Below are positions 63,358 through 64,000 of a stretch of DNA of 64,000 bases, one piece after another. The position numbers and the translations under genes are program-made. The notes below the pieces were generated by a model. The model worked only from the letters and a program-made list of their open reading frames with translations. It was not told the DNA's origin and ran no database searches. This DNA is from Candidatus Thiodiazotropha endoloripes (lineage in GTDB: Bacteria; Pseudomonadota; Gammaproteobacteria; Chromatiales; Chromatiaceae), in the NCBI RefSeq assembly GCF_001708965.1, contig NZ_LVJW01000003.1, forward strand, positions 868,001-932,000. The letters are read 5' to 3'. Position 1 is the first letter of the stretch; each line of letters starts with the position of its first letter.

Positions 63358-63744
63358 CGGCATGCCCGCACCGATCTCCGGATCGTGATGATCACTCCGT
63401 CTGCTCAACTGATCGCATTGAGCAGGCCGCCTCAACCAATGAATTTTCAATACTTTTCGAAAGGTCGTTTGGGAACCTATTTCATTTAAGCGGCCGGTTG
63501 TTTTGCCGCTACAATTTATGGACCAGTTAAAAAACAATCCATCAGTACCTGCTGCCCATGTAGCACGAATAAGAGGCATCAGGGCCAATGGGAGTGGTAC
63601 TAACAGGCCCAAGTAGAGAGAGGCAGCTTGCAGAACCAACAGAGTGTATCCGGATTAAGCCTTTTGATGTGCTGGTAAAGCACATAAAGCCTTGTTCGGT
63701 TAAGGGGTTTTGCAGTTCAACATCGCAATGGGAAAGGAGCCGAG
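63358..63744. other. Intergenic region before the partial last gene
   Basis: About 390 bp without a supported gene; the frames seen on both strands overlap each other and look spurious. AGCGGC (63489-63494) and GCCGCT (63505-63510) form an inverted repeat around ten bases, followed by a TACAAT box (63510-63515) that could be a -10 element. AGGAG at 63735-63739 is the ribosome-binding site for the next gene. Confidence 0.45.
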
Positions 63745-64000
63745 ATGTCTTCAAACGATCCACTCAACCAAACCATGCAGAATGATATTGCCAAGTTAGA
63801 GGGCAAACGCAAAATCCTTCAGCAGATTGTTGAAATCACTAATGCTTTAGAGAGTATGCAGGAGAGTCTGAATGCTGTATTGGTATTGGGTGTTGCTTCA
63901 AAGGATCTGCCCGAAGATGCCCTGAATCTCTACAGTTCCCTGAGTGACAGTCTGCGCAATCTGCCGATCAAACAGGTCCAGCTCTATTACAGCAACCTGG
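63745..64000 (+). CDS. Hypothetical protein, cut by the window edge
   Basis: ATG 63745 (AGGAG five bases upstream) opens a frame that continues past base 64000; 85 residues are visible. The segment is polar and helical (LEGKRKILQQIVEITNALES, ASKDLPEDALNLYSSLSDSL) with no signal peptide or known motif, perhaps a coiled-coil N-terminal domain. No family is recognised. Composition and ribosome-binding site support a real gene. Confidence 0.75.
   Translation, partial: MSSNDPLNQTMQNDIAKLEGKRKILQQIVEITNALESMQESLNAVLVLGVASKDLPEDALNLYSSLSDSLRNLPIKQVQLYYSNL

Overview
The window reads as chromosomal DNA of a gammaproteobacterium. The gene order suhB / trmJ / cysE / iscRSUA-hscBA-fdx-iscX, the yajC-secD-secF block, the divergent ybbAP / tesA pair, 4.5S RNA, HspQ and a DUF3581 protein are all typical of that class. 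A two-subunit 2-oxoacid:ferredoxin-type oxidoreductase, several haem-c-like envelope proteins and a copper locus would fit a sulfur-oxidising Chromatiales or Sedimenticola-like lineage. That placement is inference; no marker in the window settles it.

Layout. (1) 1-7948: a divergent envelope locus. Two minus-strand proteins with CXXCH motifs face six closely packed plus-strand genes: a hydrazine-synthase-alpha-like lipoprotein with two CXXCH motifs, an SH3/beta-barrel protein, a second beta-barrel, a TlpA-like thioredoxin, a DUF4266 lipoprotein and a DUF3570 outer-membrane protein. It looks like an undescribed extracytoplasmic redox system. (2) 8256-20461: housekeeping genes, namely yajC-secD-secF, suhB, trmJ, cysE and the whole isc operon, which has an intrinsic terminator abutting the hscB start codon. 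(3) 20509-24334: a membrane-anchored thioredoxin, an OmpA-type lipoprotein and the alpha subunit of a 2-oxoacid oxidoreductase. (4) 24335-35099: an accessory block of small enzymes, a lipase, a secreted beta-propeller/thioredoxin pair, a decayed IS3 fragment, a REP-associated transposase with REP repeats and a tandem paralogous pair. This block separates the oxidoreductase alpha gene from its beta gene. (5) 35100-38021: the beta subunit, translationally coupled to a ferritin-like protein, then two orphan genes. (6) 38146-48940: a metal and protein-folding region with CusA/CusB-type efflux genes (CusB has four metal-binding modules), two periplasmic FKBP isomerases, a DUF4412-like protein and a large multicopper oxidase. 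(7) 49520-64000: ybbP-ybbA with divergent tesA, 4.5S RNA, a DctB/DctD two-component pair, DUF3581, hspQ, DUF3465, a pqiA-like/ybaK/pectate-lyase overlapping operon, DAHP synthase, an SGNH-like protein and a partial unknown gene.

How the parts fit. The first locus, the accessory thioredoxins and the copper locus all point to heavy investment in extracytoplasmic redox, disulfide and metal chemistry. The isc operon supplies Fe-S clusters that the ferredoxin-dependent 2-oxoacid oxidoreductase would need. No CRISPR array, tRNA, rRNA or intact insertion sequence was seen. Start codons were chosen from Shine-Dalgarno placement and family length, and several genes use GTG or TTG.
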